Part shown: positions 45,288 to 53,192 of the stretch, piece by piece
How the letters are laid out: each line of letters starts with the position of its first letter
How positions within the stretch are numbered: position 1 is the stretch's first letter
DNA from: Pseudidiomarina homiensis
GTDB taxonomy: Bacteria; Pseudomonadota; Gammaproteobacteria; Enterobacterales; Alteromonadaceae
Direction of reading: 5' to 3'
Assembly (NCBI RefSeq): GCF_003987225.1
Contig: NZ_PIPX01000002.1
Coordinates: forward strand, 1 to 64,000
Length of the DNA stretch: 64,000 nt
Position numbers and translations under genes: made by a program
The notes under the pieces: generated by a model
Told to the model about the DNA's origin: nothing
The model's input: the letters and a program-made list of their open reading frames with translations, nothing else
The model's database searches: none

Positions 45288-45977
45288 ATGAATTATTTAA
45301 ACACGTTTTTCTTTGGCATTTACCCTTACATTGCGTTGGCAGTCATGGTGATTGGCACGTGGATTCGCTACGACCGTGAGCAGTTCACCTGGAAAACTAG
45401 CTCCAGCCAATTGCTCGAAAAGAAGCAGTTACGTCGCGGCAGTATTGCGTTCCATATCGGTATCTTGGCGATTTTTGCCGGCCACTTTGTCGGCTTGCTG
45501 ACACCGAATGCGGTATGGCACGTGTTGGGAATTAGTGCTGGCACCAAGCAGCTGATCGCCATTGTTGCCGGTGGCTTAGCAGGTATCGTTTGCTTTTATG
45601 GCATGACGATTTTGATTCTGCGTCGCCTGAATAACCCGCGTATTCGTGCCAACAGCAGCACCATGGACATCGTGATTCTGTTGTTGCTTTATGCGCAATT
45701 GATTCTAGGCCTGTTGTCGATTTTTGTATCACTCGGCCACATGGACGGTTCTACCATGCTGTTGTTGATGGCTTGGGCACAAAATACCCTGACCTTTGAC
45801 GCTACCACAGCAGTTGCCGCCATGACCGACGTGCACTGGATCTTCAAGCTGCATATCACCTTAGGTCTCACCATTTTCTTGGTGTTCCCATTCACTCGAT
45901 TGGTGCATATGTTCAGCGTGCCGGTGCAGTACATTCGCCGTCAGCATCAAATCGTGCGACAAAAAGCAGCGCGTTAA
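45288..45977 (+). CDS. narI: Respiratory nitrate reductase gamma subunit NarI
   Basis: The membrane di-haem cytochrome b that oxidises quinol. The 229-residue protein has five helices. Haem-ligand histidines lie in AFHIGILAIFAGHFVGLL (about residues 55-65) and in the late helix VHWIFKLHITLGLTIFLVFP ending with TRLVHMF (about 185-210). GGAG precedes the ATG. It is followed 11 bases later by a parvulin gene. Confidence 0.97.
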   Translation: MNYLNTFFFGIYPYIALAVMVIGTWIRYDREQFTWKTSSSQLLEKKQLRRGSIAFHIGILAIFAGHFVGLLTPNAVWHVLGISAGTKQLIAIVAGGLAGIVCFYGMTILILRRLNNPRIRANSSTMDIVILLLLYAQLILGLLSIFVSLGHMDGSTMLLLMAWAQNTLTFDATTAVAAMTDVHWIFKLHITLGLTIFLVFPFTRLVHMFSVPVQYIRRQHQIVRQKAAR

Positions 45978-45988
45978 GGAGTCGCATT

Positions 45989-46756
45989 ATGATTCAAGTG
46001 AACCACACCACTATTGATGAGCCGGCGATATTGGCTGAAATGCAATATCATCCGGCGGACAGCCAGCAGCAAGCCATGGCCAAAGCGGCAGAGTCCTTGG
46101 TGATTGGTGAATTGTTCCGTCAACGTGCAGCCGAACTCGGGCTGCACGTTAAAGACGAAAACAAAGACGCCAGTGATGACGACTTTCTAGCAGCGCTGCT
46201 GGAGCGCGAAGTCGACATGCCAGAAGCCGATGACCAAGCTTGTGAAACTTACTATCAGCAGAACCCGGAGCGTTTTACCACGTCACCGTTGCTGGAAGTA
46301 TGCCACATCTTGTTGGCCGCCGCGCCCGATGACGAGCTTGACCGCGTCAATGCGAAAATGATGGCCGAGCAAATCATCAAGCAACTCGGCGAAGGCGATG
46401 ACTTTTCACGTCTGGCGCAGCAGCACTCGGCCTGTCCGTCTGCCGCGACCGCTGGCAGCTTGGGACAAATCAGCCGCGGCCAAACCGTCGCTGAATTCGA
46501 GCGCCAAGTCTTCACCGCCAACGCAGGATTACTGCCCAACCCTGTGGAAACCCGCTACGGCTTTCACGTGGTCGCCGTCGATCGCAAAATCGAAGGCAAG
46601 CAGCTCCCGTACGACGCCGTCAAAGACAAAATCGCTGCCTACTTGAACGAGAAAGTCGAACGTAAAGCCGTCGCGCAATACATCCACACCCTCATTCAAG
46701 CCGCCGAAATCAAAGGGTTTGATTTTGCCGTTTCGGATTCGCCGTTGCTGCAATAG
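45989..46756 (+). CDS. Parvulin-type peptidyl-prolyl isomerase of the nar operon
   Basis: A 255-residue protein without a signal peptide, hence probably cytoplasmic. A rotamase/PpiC domain spans about residues 100-200 (EVCHILLAAAPDDELDRVNA, then DDFSRLAQQHSACPSAATAG, GSLGQISRGQ and RYGFHVVAVDRK). The N-terminal helices resemble NifM/SurA-type chaperone arms. Pseudomonas aeruginosa has a gene of this type directly after narI, so assistance in folding or maturing the nitrate reductase is likely, though not proven. It closes the nar operon before a terminator. Confidence 0.9.
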   Translation: MIQVNHTTIDEPAILAEMQYHPADSQQQAMAKAAESLVIGELFRQRAAELGLHVKDENKDASDDDFLAALLEREVDMPEADDQACETYYQQNPERFTTSPLLEVCHILLAAAPDDELDRVNAKMMAEQIIKQLGEGDDFSRLAQQHSACPSAATAGSLGQISRGQTVAEFERQVFTANAGLLPNPVETRYGFHVVAVDRKIEGKQLPYDAVKDKIAAYLNEKVERKAVAQYIHTLIQAAEIKGFDFAVSDSPLLQ

Positions 46757-46802
46757 CGGTAGCAGTAGTCACGCTTGCACAAAGCCATAGTTAAAGTAAG
46801 CT

Positions 46803-46829
46803 AAAGCCTCCACCCACGGAGGCTTTTTT
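46803..46829 (+). terminator. Terminator after the nar operon, overlapping the tpm ribosome binding site
   Basis: AAAGCCTCC and GGAGGCTTT form a stem around a six-base loop, followed by a run of T. The GGAGG of the right arm lies seven bases before the ATG of tpm, so it can also act as the ribosome binding site of that gene. Confidence 0.85.
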
Positions 46830-47468
46830 ATGGACCACAACTTTTGGCATCAACGCTGGCAGCAGCAACAAATTGGCTTTCATCGCGACGCTTTTCACGA
46901 GCTATTGACCGAGTACTTCCCGCAAGCCTGCCCAAATGGTCGTATTTTGGTGCCGTTGTGTGGCAAGACGAAAGATATGTTGTGGTTGCTCGATCAAGGC
47001 TACAAAGTGTTTGGCGTTGAGCTGAGCGAGCTGGCGGTGCAGGCGTTTTTCGCGGAAAACCAACTGAAGCCAAAAGTGACCAGTGTTGGTAAGTTCAAGC
47101 AGTATGCGGTTGATGAGCTGGTGATTTGGGTGGGCGATGTCTTTGACCTCACTGCAAACGACGTTGCCGATGTCGATGGTTGGTATGACCGCGCGGCGTT
47201 GGTCGCTTTACCACCGGAAATGCGTACACGCTATGTAGAACTGCTCCGCAAAACCTTACCGAGTGGCAGTCGCGGTCTGTTGGTGACTGTTGAATACCCT
47301 GATTGTTACCGTGAAGGACCACCGTTTTCGGTGCCTGAAGATGAAGTCAAAAGTGCTTACGGGCACCGCTTCAAAGTGCAACGCAAGGCACGCATCCAAG
47401 GTTTCGTGAACAACGAGCCCAGTGTTGACAGCCCCGTCACCGAACAAGCTTACGTCATCTACGATTAA
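46830..47468 (+). CDS. tpm: Thiopurine S-methyltransferase family protein
   Basis: A 212-residue SAM-dependent methyltransferase. Characteristic are WHQRWQQQQIGFHRDAFHEL at the start, ILVPLCGKTKDMLWLLDQGY with the SAM loop, VFGVELSELAVQAF, DGWYDRAALVALPPEMR and the C-terminal YVIYD. Bacterial members methylate selenium or tellurium compounds and thiols; the natural substrate here is open. The only Shine-Dalgarno sequence is part of the preceding terminator stem. The stop overlaps the convergent small gene by four bases. Confidence 0.93.
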   Translation: MDHNFWHQRWQQQQIGFHRDAFHELLTEYFPQACPNGRILVPLCGKTKDMLWLLDQGYKVFGVELSELAVQAFFAENQLKPKVTSVGKFKQYAVDELVIWVGDVFDLTANDVADVDGWYDRAALVALPPEMRTRYVELLRKTLPSGSRGLLVTVEYPDCYREGPPFSVPEDEVKSAYGHRFKVQRKARIQGFVNNEPSVDSPVTEQAYVIYD

Positions 47469-47770
47469 GAAATCAGGTTGTTGCGCTGCAGTACTTTGTA
47501 GGTGCGGCGCGCGAGCTTTTCCATAAAGGCGAGGTCAGCAAAGGTCGGCTCGGCAGTTTGGTTGTCGAGGTCGACTTGCCATTGGCTGACTTCGGCGTCG
47601 AGCATTTCCATCATTTTCTTAGAGCAGCCGCGGCAAATGCCTTGGCACATGTCGGCGTCTTCGAGGCCGAAGGGAATGGTATTGCGAATAGTGTCCAATA
47701 ACGCCCGCATGGCGTCAGTGGTGTTCGGTTTGCGCTGGCGTGGTCGTTGAGCAGACATCAGAGCAGACAT
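47465..47770 (-). CDS. Small conserved-looking protein with a Cys-x3-Cys-x2-Cys motif
   Basis: A 101-residue soluble protein that I do not recognise. It has the motif CQGICRGCSKK near residue 42, with three cysteines that could bind a metal or an Fe-S cluster together with an outside ligand, and a helical C-terminus rich in Arg, Lys and Leu. GGAGG five bases before the ATG at 47770 is a strong ribosome binding site; a second in-frame ATG follows four codons later in a 12-base tandem repeat. It lies downstream of norZ on the same strand, behind a terminator. A link with NO or nitrate metabolism is only suggested by place. Confidence 0.7.
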   Translation of the reverse strand: MSALMSAQRPRQRKPNTTDAMRALLDTIRNTIPFGLEDADMCQGICRGCSKKMMEMLDAEVSQWQVDLDNQTAEPTFADLAFMEKLARRTYKVLQRNNLIS

Positions 47771-47784
47771 CAGCACCTCCAATG

Positions 47785-47821
47785 AAAAAGGGAGGGCACC
47801 CTGGAGAACAGTGCACCTCCC
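47785..47821 (-). terminator. Rho-independent terminator after norZ
   Basis: On the minus strand GGGAGGTGCAC pairs with GGTGCCCTCCC (one mismatch and a small bulge), followed by TTTTT. It starts 15 bases after the norZ stop. Confidence 0.8.
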
Positions 47822-47835
47822 ACAACGAGAAATCG

Positions 47836-50106
47836 TTAGTTTTGTTCGACGGCAATGCCTTCTTGCTTGGCTTGTTTACCCCAAAGCCCACTGACAACCT
47901 GCCAGCTAATCGCGAGGGCACCGATGATGAAGATCACATCCCCAACTGTGCGCACCCAACGTAAACCTTCGAGTAACGGTTGTTGCATAAAGGCTTCGCT
48001 ACGGGCATACCAGAGACCTTCTGAAGCCGCGGCGTAGAACTGAATGAAGCCAATCGGTAGCAAGCTGCTGAAGAGCATCAACACTAAGCCGCCGTTCATC
48101 CACCAGAACGCAGTGTTCATAAGTTTGTCATTGAACGCTAAGTGTGGACGGATGTAGCGCAAGATGAGCAGGACGAAACCAAGCGCCAAGAAGCCATACA
48201 CACCGAACAGGGCTGCGTGGGCGTGGGTTGGCGTGGTGTTCAAACCTTGCACATAGTAGAGCGAAATCGGTGGGTTGATCATGAAGCCCAACACGCCAGC
48301 GCCCAACATGTTCCAGAACGCGACGGCAACGAAGCACATGAGTGGCCATTTAATGCGGGCCATCCACGGCGCTTTGTGTTGCATGCTCCAGTTTTCCCAT
48401 GCTTCGTAGCCGAGCACGATAAGCGGTACCACTTCTAGTGCGCTGAAGGTTGCGCCCACAGCCATGACCGGAGTCGTGGTGCCTGAGAAGTACAAGTGGT
48501 GGAAAGTACCCGGTACGCCGCCAAGCATAAACAATGATGCTGATGCCAGTGACGCAGTGGTGGCCATTTTCCGTGACACCAAGCCCATGCTGTGGAAGAT
48601 AAAGGCAATGGCAGTGGTCGCGAACACTTCAAAGAAGCCTTCAACCCAAAGGTGTACAATCCACCAGCGCCAGTATTCCATCACTGACAAGTGGGTGCGC
48701 TCGCCGTAGAAGAAGCCGGCACCGTAGAACAGGCCGATAGCAACGACTGAAGCGGTAAATAGTGCCAGTAAGTTCTTGTCGCCTTTGACTTTAAAAGCGC
48801 CAACTACGCCACGCATCATCAAGGCAAGCCAGAACACGATGCCGACGAACTTACCAATCTGCCATAAGCGGCCGAGGTCGACGTATTCGTAACCTTGGTG
48901 ACCGAGCCAGAAATTTAAGTGCTCAGGCATGATTTGTGCAATGGCAAGGAAGCTACCGATAAAGGTACCGGCAACCACAACCACCAAGGCCCAGAACAGG
49001 ATATCAACACCCAGCTTTTGGTATTTGGGGTCTTTGCCGCCATTGATGATCGGCGCAAGGAATAAGCCCGCAGCCAAAAAGCCGGTGGCAATCCAGAACA
49101 AGGCTGCTTGAATATGCCAGGTACGTACTAAGCTGTACGGGAACCATTCAGATACGTTAATGCCGTAGAACTCTTGGCCTTCAACGGTATAGTGCGCGGT
49201 GAAGCCCCCTAACAAAACTTGCAAGGTAAACAACGCCACAACAATGAACAGGTATTTGCCCAAGGCTTTTTGTGACGGGGTTAATTTAACCAAGCTAATC
49301 GGGTCTTGCTTGGGTGCCGCAGGTTCTTCTTCGTCATGTTTACGAATAAAGGCCCAGCCCCAAATCAAGCCACCGACACCGGCAATCAATAAAATCACAC
49401 TGACGATAGACCAGATGATGTTCTCAGCGCTGGGCACGTTATCGATCAACGGCTCGTGGGGCCAGTTGTTGGTGTAGGTTACGTCAGCATCAGGGCGCTC
49501 AGTTGCTGCCGCCCAAGCAGTCCAGAAGAAGAATTCTGCCATACGTTCACGACGTTCAAGGCTTGGCAGAGTATTCTCTTTCATCGCATAGCTTTCACGC
49601 GTGCTGCGCAGTGCGGCATCATCGCTAAACAAGCGAATATAGTAATCCGCTGTATCGGCAATGGCTTGCGCACGACGCTCGTCGATCACCACCTCGTTGC
49701 TTACTGCATCGTAAGTGTTGGTGCGATACGCCTGTTTCAGCGCAAATTGCAGTTGATTCTGCTGCGCTGGCGTGAGTTTGTCGTACTGCGTCATAAACTC
49801 TTCTGCTGCGGCAATCTCTAACCACGCTAAGAGTTCACGATGCAACCAATCAGCGGTCCAGTCGGGCGCTTGGTAGGCACCATGCCCCCAAATCGAACCG
49901 AGCTGCATACCACCGACGGATTGCCATGCGGTTTGACCGTCAAGAATTGACTCTTCGGTCATTAACGTTTGGCCGTTTGTGGTCACAAATTTCGCCGGAA
50001 TCGGCGGGGCTTCGCGATACACTTCGTGGCCGAAGTAACCTAGTATTCCGAACGTAATTGCGAGTATCGCAATCAGCGTCCACCAAAGTTTTTTATAACC
50101 TGCCAT
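47836..50106 (-). CDS. norZ: Quinol-dependent nitric oxide reductase (qNOR)
   Basis: Reduces two NO to N2O with electrons from quinol in the inner membrane. The 756-residue length shows the single-chain form: an N-terminal helix and a periplasmic domain (about 40-215) replacing NorC without its haem motif, then about 13 helices of the NorB type. Seen are WHIQAALFWIATGFLAAGLF, GHQGYEYVDLGRLWQIGKFV, WWIVHLWVEGFFEVFATT, with the NorB glutamates, and THAHAALFGVYGFLALG. AAGGTG precedes the start. A sigma-54 promoter and NorR-type sites lie upstream, so the gene is probably induced by NO. No nitrite reductase is in the window, which suggests NO protection as well as respiration. Confidence 0.95.
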   Translation of the reverse strand: MAGYKKLWWTLIAILAITFGILGYFGHEVYREAPPIPAKFVTTNGQTLMTEESILDGQTAWQSVGGMQLGSIWGHGAYQAPDWTADWLHRELLAWLEIAAAEEFMTQYDKLTPAQQNQLQFALKQAYRTNTYDAVSNEVVIDERRAQAIADTADYYIRLFSDDAALRSTRESYAMKENTLPSLERRERMAEFFFWTAWAAATERPDADVTYTNNWPHEPLIDNVPSAENIIWSIVSVILLIAGVGGLIWGWAFIRKHDEEEPAAPKQDPISLVKLTPSQKALGKYLFIVVALFTLQVLLGGFTAHYTVEGQEFYGINVSEWFPYSLVRTWHIQAALFWIATGFLAAGLFLAPIINGGKDPKYQKLGVDILFWALVVVVAGTFIGSFLAIAQIMPEHLNFWLGHQGYEYVDLGRLWQIGKFVGIVFWLALMMRGVVGAFKVKGDKNLLALFTASVVAIGLFYGAGFFYGERTHLSVMEYWRWWIVHLWVEGFFEVFATTAIAFIFHSMGLVSRKMATTASLASASLFMLGGVPGTFHHLYFSGTTTPVMAVGATFSALEVVPLIVLGYEAWENWSMQHKAPWMARIKWPLMCFVAVAFWNMLGAGVLGFMINPPISLYYVQGLNTTPTHAHAALFGVYGFLALGFVLLILRYIRPHLAFNDKLMNTAFWWMNGGLVLMLFSSLLPIGFIQFYAAASEGLWYARSEAFMQQPLLEGLRWVRTVGDVIFIIGALAISWQVVSGLWGKQAKQEGIAVEQN

Positions 50107-50149
50107 ACATCACCTTCTTGTTATGAGGTTTATCTCCACAGGTTGTATT

Positions 50150-50166
50150 GCAATTGCCTTGCCAAC
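50150..50166 (-). promoter_or_regulatory. Sigma-54 promoter of norZ
   Basis: On the minus strand TTGGCAAGGCAATTGC keeps the invariant GG (-24) and GC (-12) with exactly ten bases between, close to TTGGCACG-N4-TTGC. Transcription would start near 50138, about 32 bases before the norZ ATG. The matching activator NorR is encoded at the window end. Confidence 0.8.
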
Positions 50167-50204
50167 TTTTATCTTATTGTTTCTATTAGACTTTGATGTG
50201 TAAT

Positions 50205-50265
50205 AGGGTTTTTTCTACCCTGCCGTTTCGCTAGTCAAATCGACACTATGGGTTGTTTCTACCCA
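50205..50265 (-). promoter_or_regulatory. Three NorR-type enhancer sites upstream of norZ
   Basis: Two palindromes AGGGT-N7-ACCCT (50205-50221) and TGGGT-N7-ACCCA (50249-50265) fit the NorR motif GGT-N7-ACC, and a third site GTCAAATCGAC (50234-50244) fits the core GT-N7-AC. They lie about 70-120 bases upstream of the predicted sigma-54 start. E. coli norVW also has three NorR sites. Confidence 0.72.
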
Positions 50266-50278
50266 CGCAGCACTTTTG

Positions 50279-50292
50279 TTGATCATGATCAA
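50279..50292 (+). promoter_or_regulatory. FNR-type box upstream of nrdG
   Basis: TTGATCATGATCAA is a perfect match to TTGAT-N4-ATCAA. With a -10 like TAATCT at 50314-50319 it is centred about 41 bases before a start near 50326, the class II activator position. It serves nrdG-nrdD on the plus strand and lies next to the NorR sites of the divergent norZ. Confidence 0.85.
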
Positions 50293-50350
50293 CGCAAATC
50301 TAGTGCCATCATCTAATCTGAACCACAATATATAGTGTTTTGGTGACGAA

Positions 50351-50851
50351 ATGATGCGTTTTAGTGCGGTAGACATTGTCTTTCAAGAGGTTCCGGGTGA
50401 GGTAGCGTTGGCTTATACCATCACCGGCTGCCCTGTTGGCTGTAAAGGTTGCCATAGTGCGGATAGCTGGCCGGCAGACCGTGGCGTGGAATTGACCGAT
50501 GAACATTTTGAGAAGCAGCTGAACCGTTATCAAGGACTTATTACCGCAGTTCTGTTTCTTGGTGGTGAATGGTACCCGGCGCGACTCGAACTACTGCTGC
50601 GTCGGGCCAAACTGTTAGACCTGCAAACCTGCCTTTATACCGGCTATGAGCAGGTATCCAATAATTTGACCCAGCACTTAACTTACTTAAAGACCGGGCC
50701 ATGGCGCCCTGAGTGCGGTGGCCTTGACTCGCCCATCACCAACCAACGCTATTACGACTTACGCACCGGGGAAGTGCTGAATGCCTTGTTTTGCCCGGAA
50801 TTTATCGACATAAAAAGAAAGGAAGAACAACATGTTGCGCTTACAACCTGA
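50351..50851 (+). CDS. nrdG: Anaerobic ribonucleotide reductase activating protein NrdG
   Basis: A radical SAM enzyme that makes the glycyl radical on NrdD. The 166-residue protein has CPVGCKGCHSADSW with the Cys-x3-Cys-x2-Cys cluster motif (about residues 27-40) and the SAM-binding GGEWYP segment. A second ATG follows directly at 50354 and has the better spacing to GGTGA. It precedes nrdD, an inverted order compared with E. coli nrdDG, and overlaps it by 20 bases. Confidence 0.93.
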   Translation: MMRFSAVDIVFQEVPGEVALAYTITGCPVGCKGCHSADSWPADRGVELTDEHFEKQLNRYQGLITAVLFLGGEWYPARLELLLRRAKLLDLQTCLYTGYEQVSNNLTQHLTYLKTGPWRPECGGLDSPITNQRYYDLRTGEVLNALFCPEFIDIKRKEEQHVALTT

Positions 50852-52667
50852 GCAAATTGACCACAAAATGCAGTTCATCCACGACTATTTGCAAGCCCAA
50901 AATGCCGCCGATGGTTCGAAGATGGATGCTAATGCCAACGTCACACAAAAGAACATTGCGACCCTTGAAGCGGAATTGATGAAAGATTTCTTTGTGCAAG
51001 TGAACCGCAAGCAGGTCAGCACCAAAATCGCAGAGTTATTCGGCAACGACTTGGCTGAAGAATATGTGCGGCAAATCGAAGACCATGAGATTTACGTGCA
51101 CGATGAAACCAGTCTGAAGCCCTATTGCGTGTCGGTTACCATGTATCCGTTTTTACGTGATGGCCTGACCAAGCTAGGCGGCGAATCACAAGCGCCGAAG
51201 CACCTCGAAAGCTTCTGTGGTTGCTTCGTCAACTTTGTTTTTGCCGTCAGTTCGCAGTTTGCTGGCGCCGTGGCCACCGTCGAGTTTCTAACGTATTTCG
51301 ATTATTTTGCGCGCAAAGACTATGGTGATGATTACCTCAACACCCACCGTCACCAGATCGAAAACCACTTGCAGCACGTGGTGTATGCGTTAAACCAACC
51401 AGCCGCCGCCCGCGGCTACCAAAGCGTGTTCTGGAATATTTCGGTGTACGACAAATTTTATTTCGAGAGCATGTTTGGCGACTTTGTATTCCCAGATTTC
51501 AGTAAACCTGAATGGAGCTCGGTCAGCGGGCTGCAAGATTTCTTTATGCAGTGGTTCAATAACGAACGTAAGAAAACCATTCTCACCTTCCCTGTGGTGA
51601 CCGTCGCTATGCTGACGGAAGACGGAGCTTGCAAAGATCAGCAGTTTGCCGAGGGGGTGGCTGCAGAGCTTGCTGACGGCAATTCGTTTTTTGTGTATTT
51701 ATCAGACAATGCCGACTCGTTAGCGTCCTGTTGTCGACTACGTAGCGAAATTAGCGACAATACTTTCTCGTACACCCTAGGTGCAGGCGGGGTGGCAACG
51801 GGCTCGATCAACGTGATCACCATCAATATGAACCGTTTGGTGCAAGATGGCCGCGATTTAGCTACCGAAATTGACAAAATTCAGAAATATCAGGTGGCTT
51901 ATCGCAAGCTCATGGAAGAATACAAAGAAGCGGGTTTGTTGACCGTTTATGACGCCGGTTTTATTAGTCTCGACAAGCAGTTCTTGACCATCGGCATCAA
52001 CGGCATGGTGGAAGCCGCGGAATCACAAGGTATTGAAGCGAGTAATAACCCAGAGTACGCCGCGTTTGTACAGGAGCGCCTGAAGGTGATTTACGATGCC
52101 AACAAAGCGGCGCGTAAAGAATACGGTTACATGTTCAATACCGAGTTTGTGCCTGCGGAAAACTTGGGTGTGAAAAACGCCAAGTGGGACCGCGCTGATG
52201 GCTATTTCGTGCCGCGTGATTGCTACAACTCGTATTTTTACGTGGTCGAAGATGAAAACTCCAATGCGCTGGATAAGTTTATGCTGCATGGCTCCGAACT
52301 CATTCAGTACCTTGACGGTGGCTCGGCCTTACACCTGAACCTAGACGAAAAACTCAATCAGCCGGGCTATCTAGCGCTACTGAATACGGCGGCGCGCACG
52401 GGCTGTAATTACTTCTGCATCAACGTCAAAATCACCATTTGCAACGCGTGTGAGCACATCGACAAGCGTACCTTGCACGCCTGCTCATCGTGCGGCTCGG
52501 CCGATATCGATTACGGTACACGGGTGATTGGTTACTTGAAGCGGGTATCCGCTTTCAGTTCGGGGCGTCAAAAGGAACATAACAAGCGGCATTACCATCG
52601 CCAGCATCAAACGCAAGTTGACCACCCTGTTGGTGCGGCGCAAGCAGCATGGCGCCAAGCGAGTTAG
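50832..52667 (+). CDS. nrdD: Anaerobic ribonucleoside-triphosphate reductase NrdD (compact form)
   Basis: The oxygen-sensitive class III enzyme for dNTP synthesis. The 611-residue protein lacks the N-terminal ATP-cone of longer forms. It has IYVHDETSLKPYCVS, the disordered-loop cysteine region SLASCCRLRSE, ASNNPEYAAFVQERL, and the C-terminal zinc site CNACEHIDKRTLHACSSCGS. The glycyl radical site is RVIGYLKRVSAFS (about 566-578). The C-terminus after RQKEHNKRHYHR runs about 20 residues beyond what I expect for the family, which may reflect loss of an earlier stop. AAGGAAG precedes the ATG. Confidence 0.93.
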   Translation: MLRLQPEQIDHKMQFIHDYLQAQNAADGSKMDANANVTQKNIATLEAELMKDFFVQVNRKQVSTKIAELFGNDLAEEYVRQIEDHEIYVHDETSLKPYCVSVTMYPFLRDGLTKLGGESQAPKHLESFCGCFVNFVFAVSSQFAGAVATVEFLTYFDYFARKDYGDDYLNTHRHQIENHLQHVVYALNQPAAARGYQSVFWNISVYDKFYFESMFGDFVFPDFSKPEWSSVSGLQDFFMQWFNNERKKTILTFPVVTVAMLTEDGACKDQQFAEGVAAELADGNSFFVYLSDNADSLASCCRLRSEISDNTFSYTLGAGGVATGSINVITINMNRLVQDGRDLATEIDKIQKYQVAYRKLMEEYKEAGLLTVYDAGFISLDKQFLTIGINGMVEAAESQGIEASNNPEYAAFVQERLKVIYDANKAARKEYGYMFNTEFVPAENLGVKNAKWDRADGYFVPRDCYNSYFYVVEDENSNALDKFMLHGSELIQYLDGGSALHLNLDEKLNQPGYLALLNTAARTGCNYFCINVKITICNACEHIDKRTLHACSSCGSADIDYGTRVIGYLKRVSAFSSGRQKEHNKRHYHRQHQTQVDHPVGAAQAAWRQAS

Positions 52668-52688
52668 ACGGCAAAAACTACTCATAAA

Positions 52689-52711
52689 GAGGGAGCTTAG
52701 CTCCCTTTTTT
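52689..52711 (+). terminator. Terminator after nrdD
   Basis: GGGAGC and GCTCCC form a stem with a TTA loop, followed by six T. It starts about 20 bases after the nrdD stop. Confidence 0.9.
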
Positions 52712-52780
52712 GTTGTATGGGGTATGGCGCGCGAAACAATTACAATAACAGGTCGAAAATCTTTGTAAGAGATACAACCT

Positions 52781-53188
52781 ATGGTTATTGAAAGTTATAA
52801 CGATCTTATTGCCGCTGCTCAGCAGCAACCCGAGCCACAACGCTTATTGTTTGTTTTGGCCAAAGCAGAGTTGCCACAAGATGCGACCGCCAGCCAGCAA
52901 GCGCGGTTTGCAGAGCAACAAGGTGGCGCGTTAGAGCCGGTGCTGTGTGTGGATAAATTGCCGGAAGAAGTGACCGATTTTGCCGTGTTGGTGGATGAGT
53001 CGAACCGTACCGGTATGGCCTGGGATATCGCCTTTATCGCCAGCATGGAAGGTCGCGCAGGGCACCCGCCCAGCAGCGATGAAGCCGAGCAGCCGCTAAC
53101 GCTGATGGTCAATAAAATAAAAGCCGGCAGTATCGCCGACTTTGTGACCGTGAATAAGCAAGGCGAACTACTACAACTGTTCGCCTGA
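52781..53188 (+). CDS. Conserved hypothetical protein of unknown function
   Basis: A 135-residue soluble acidic protein. It has the run QQQPEPQRLLFVLAKAELP near residue 15, a Gln-rich middle with QQGGALEPVLCVDKLPEEV, then DFAVLVDESNRTGMAWDIAF, GRAGHPPSSDEAEQPL and a final DFVTVNKQGELLQLF. Proteins of this kind are sometimes labelled as a ribonucleotide reductase subunit, but nothing in the sequence shows a reductase site, so I keep it as unknown. It is near nrdD, yet separated by a terminator, and ends four bases from convergent hemN. Confidence 0.75.
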   Translation: MVIESYNDLIAAAQQQPEPQRLLFVLAKAELPQDATASQQARFAEQQGGALEPVLCVDKLPEEVTDFAVLVDESNRTGMAWDIAFIASMEGRAGHPPSSDEAEQPLTLMVNKIKAGSIADFVTVNKQGELLQLFA

Positions 53189-53192
53189 GCCT

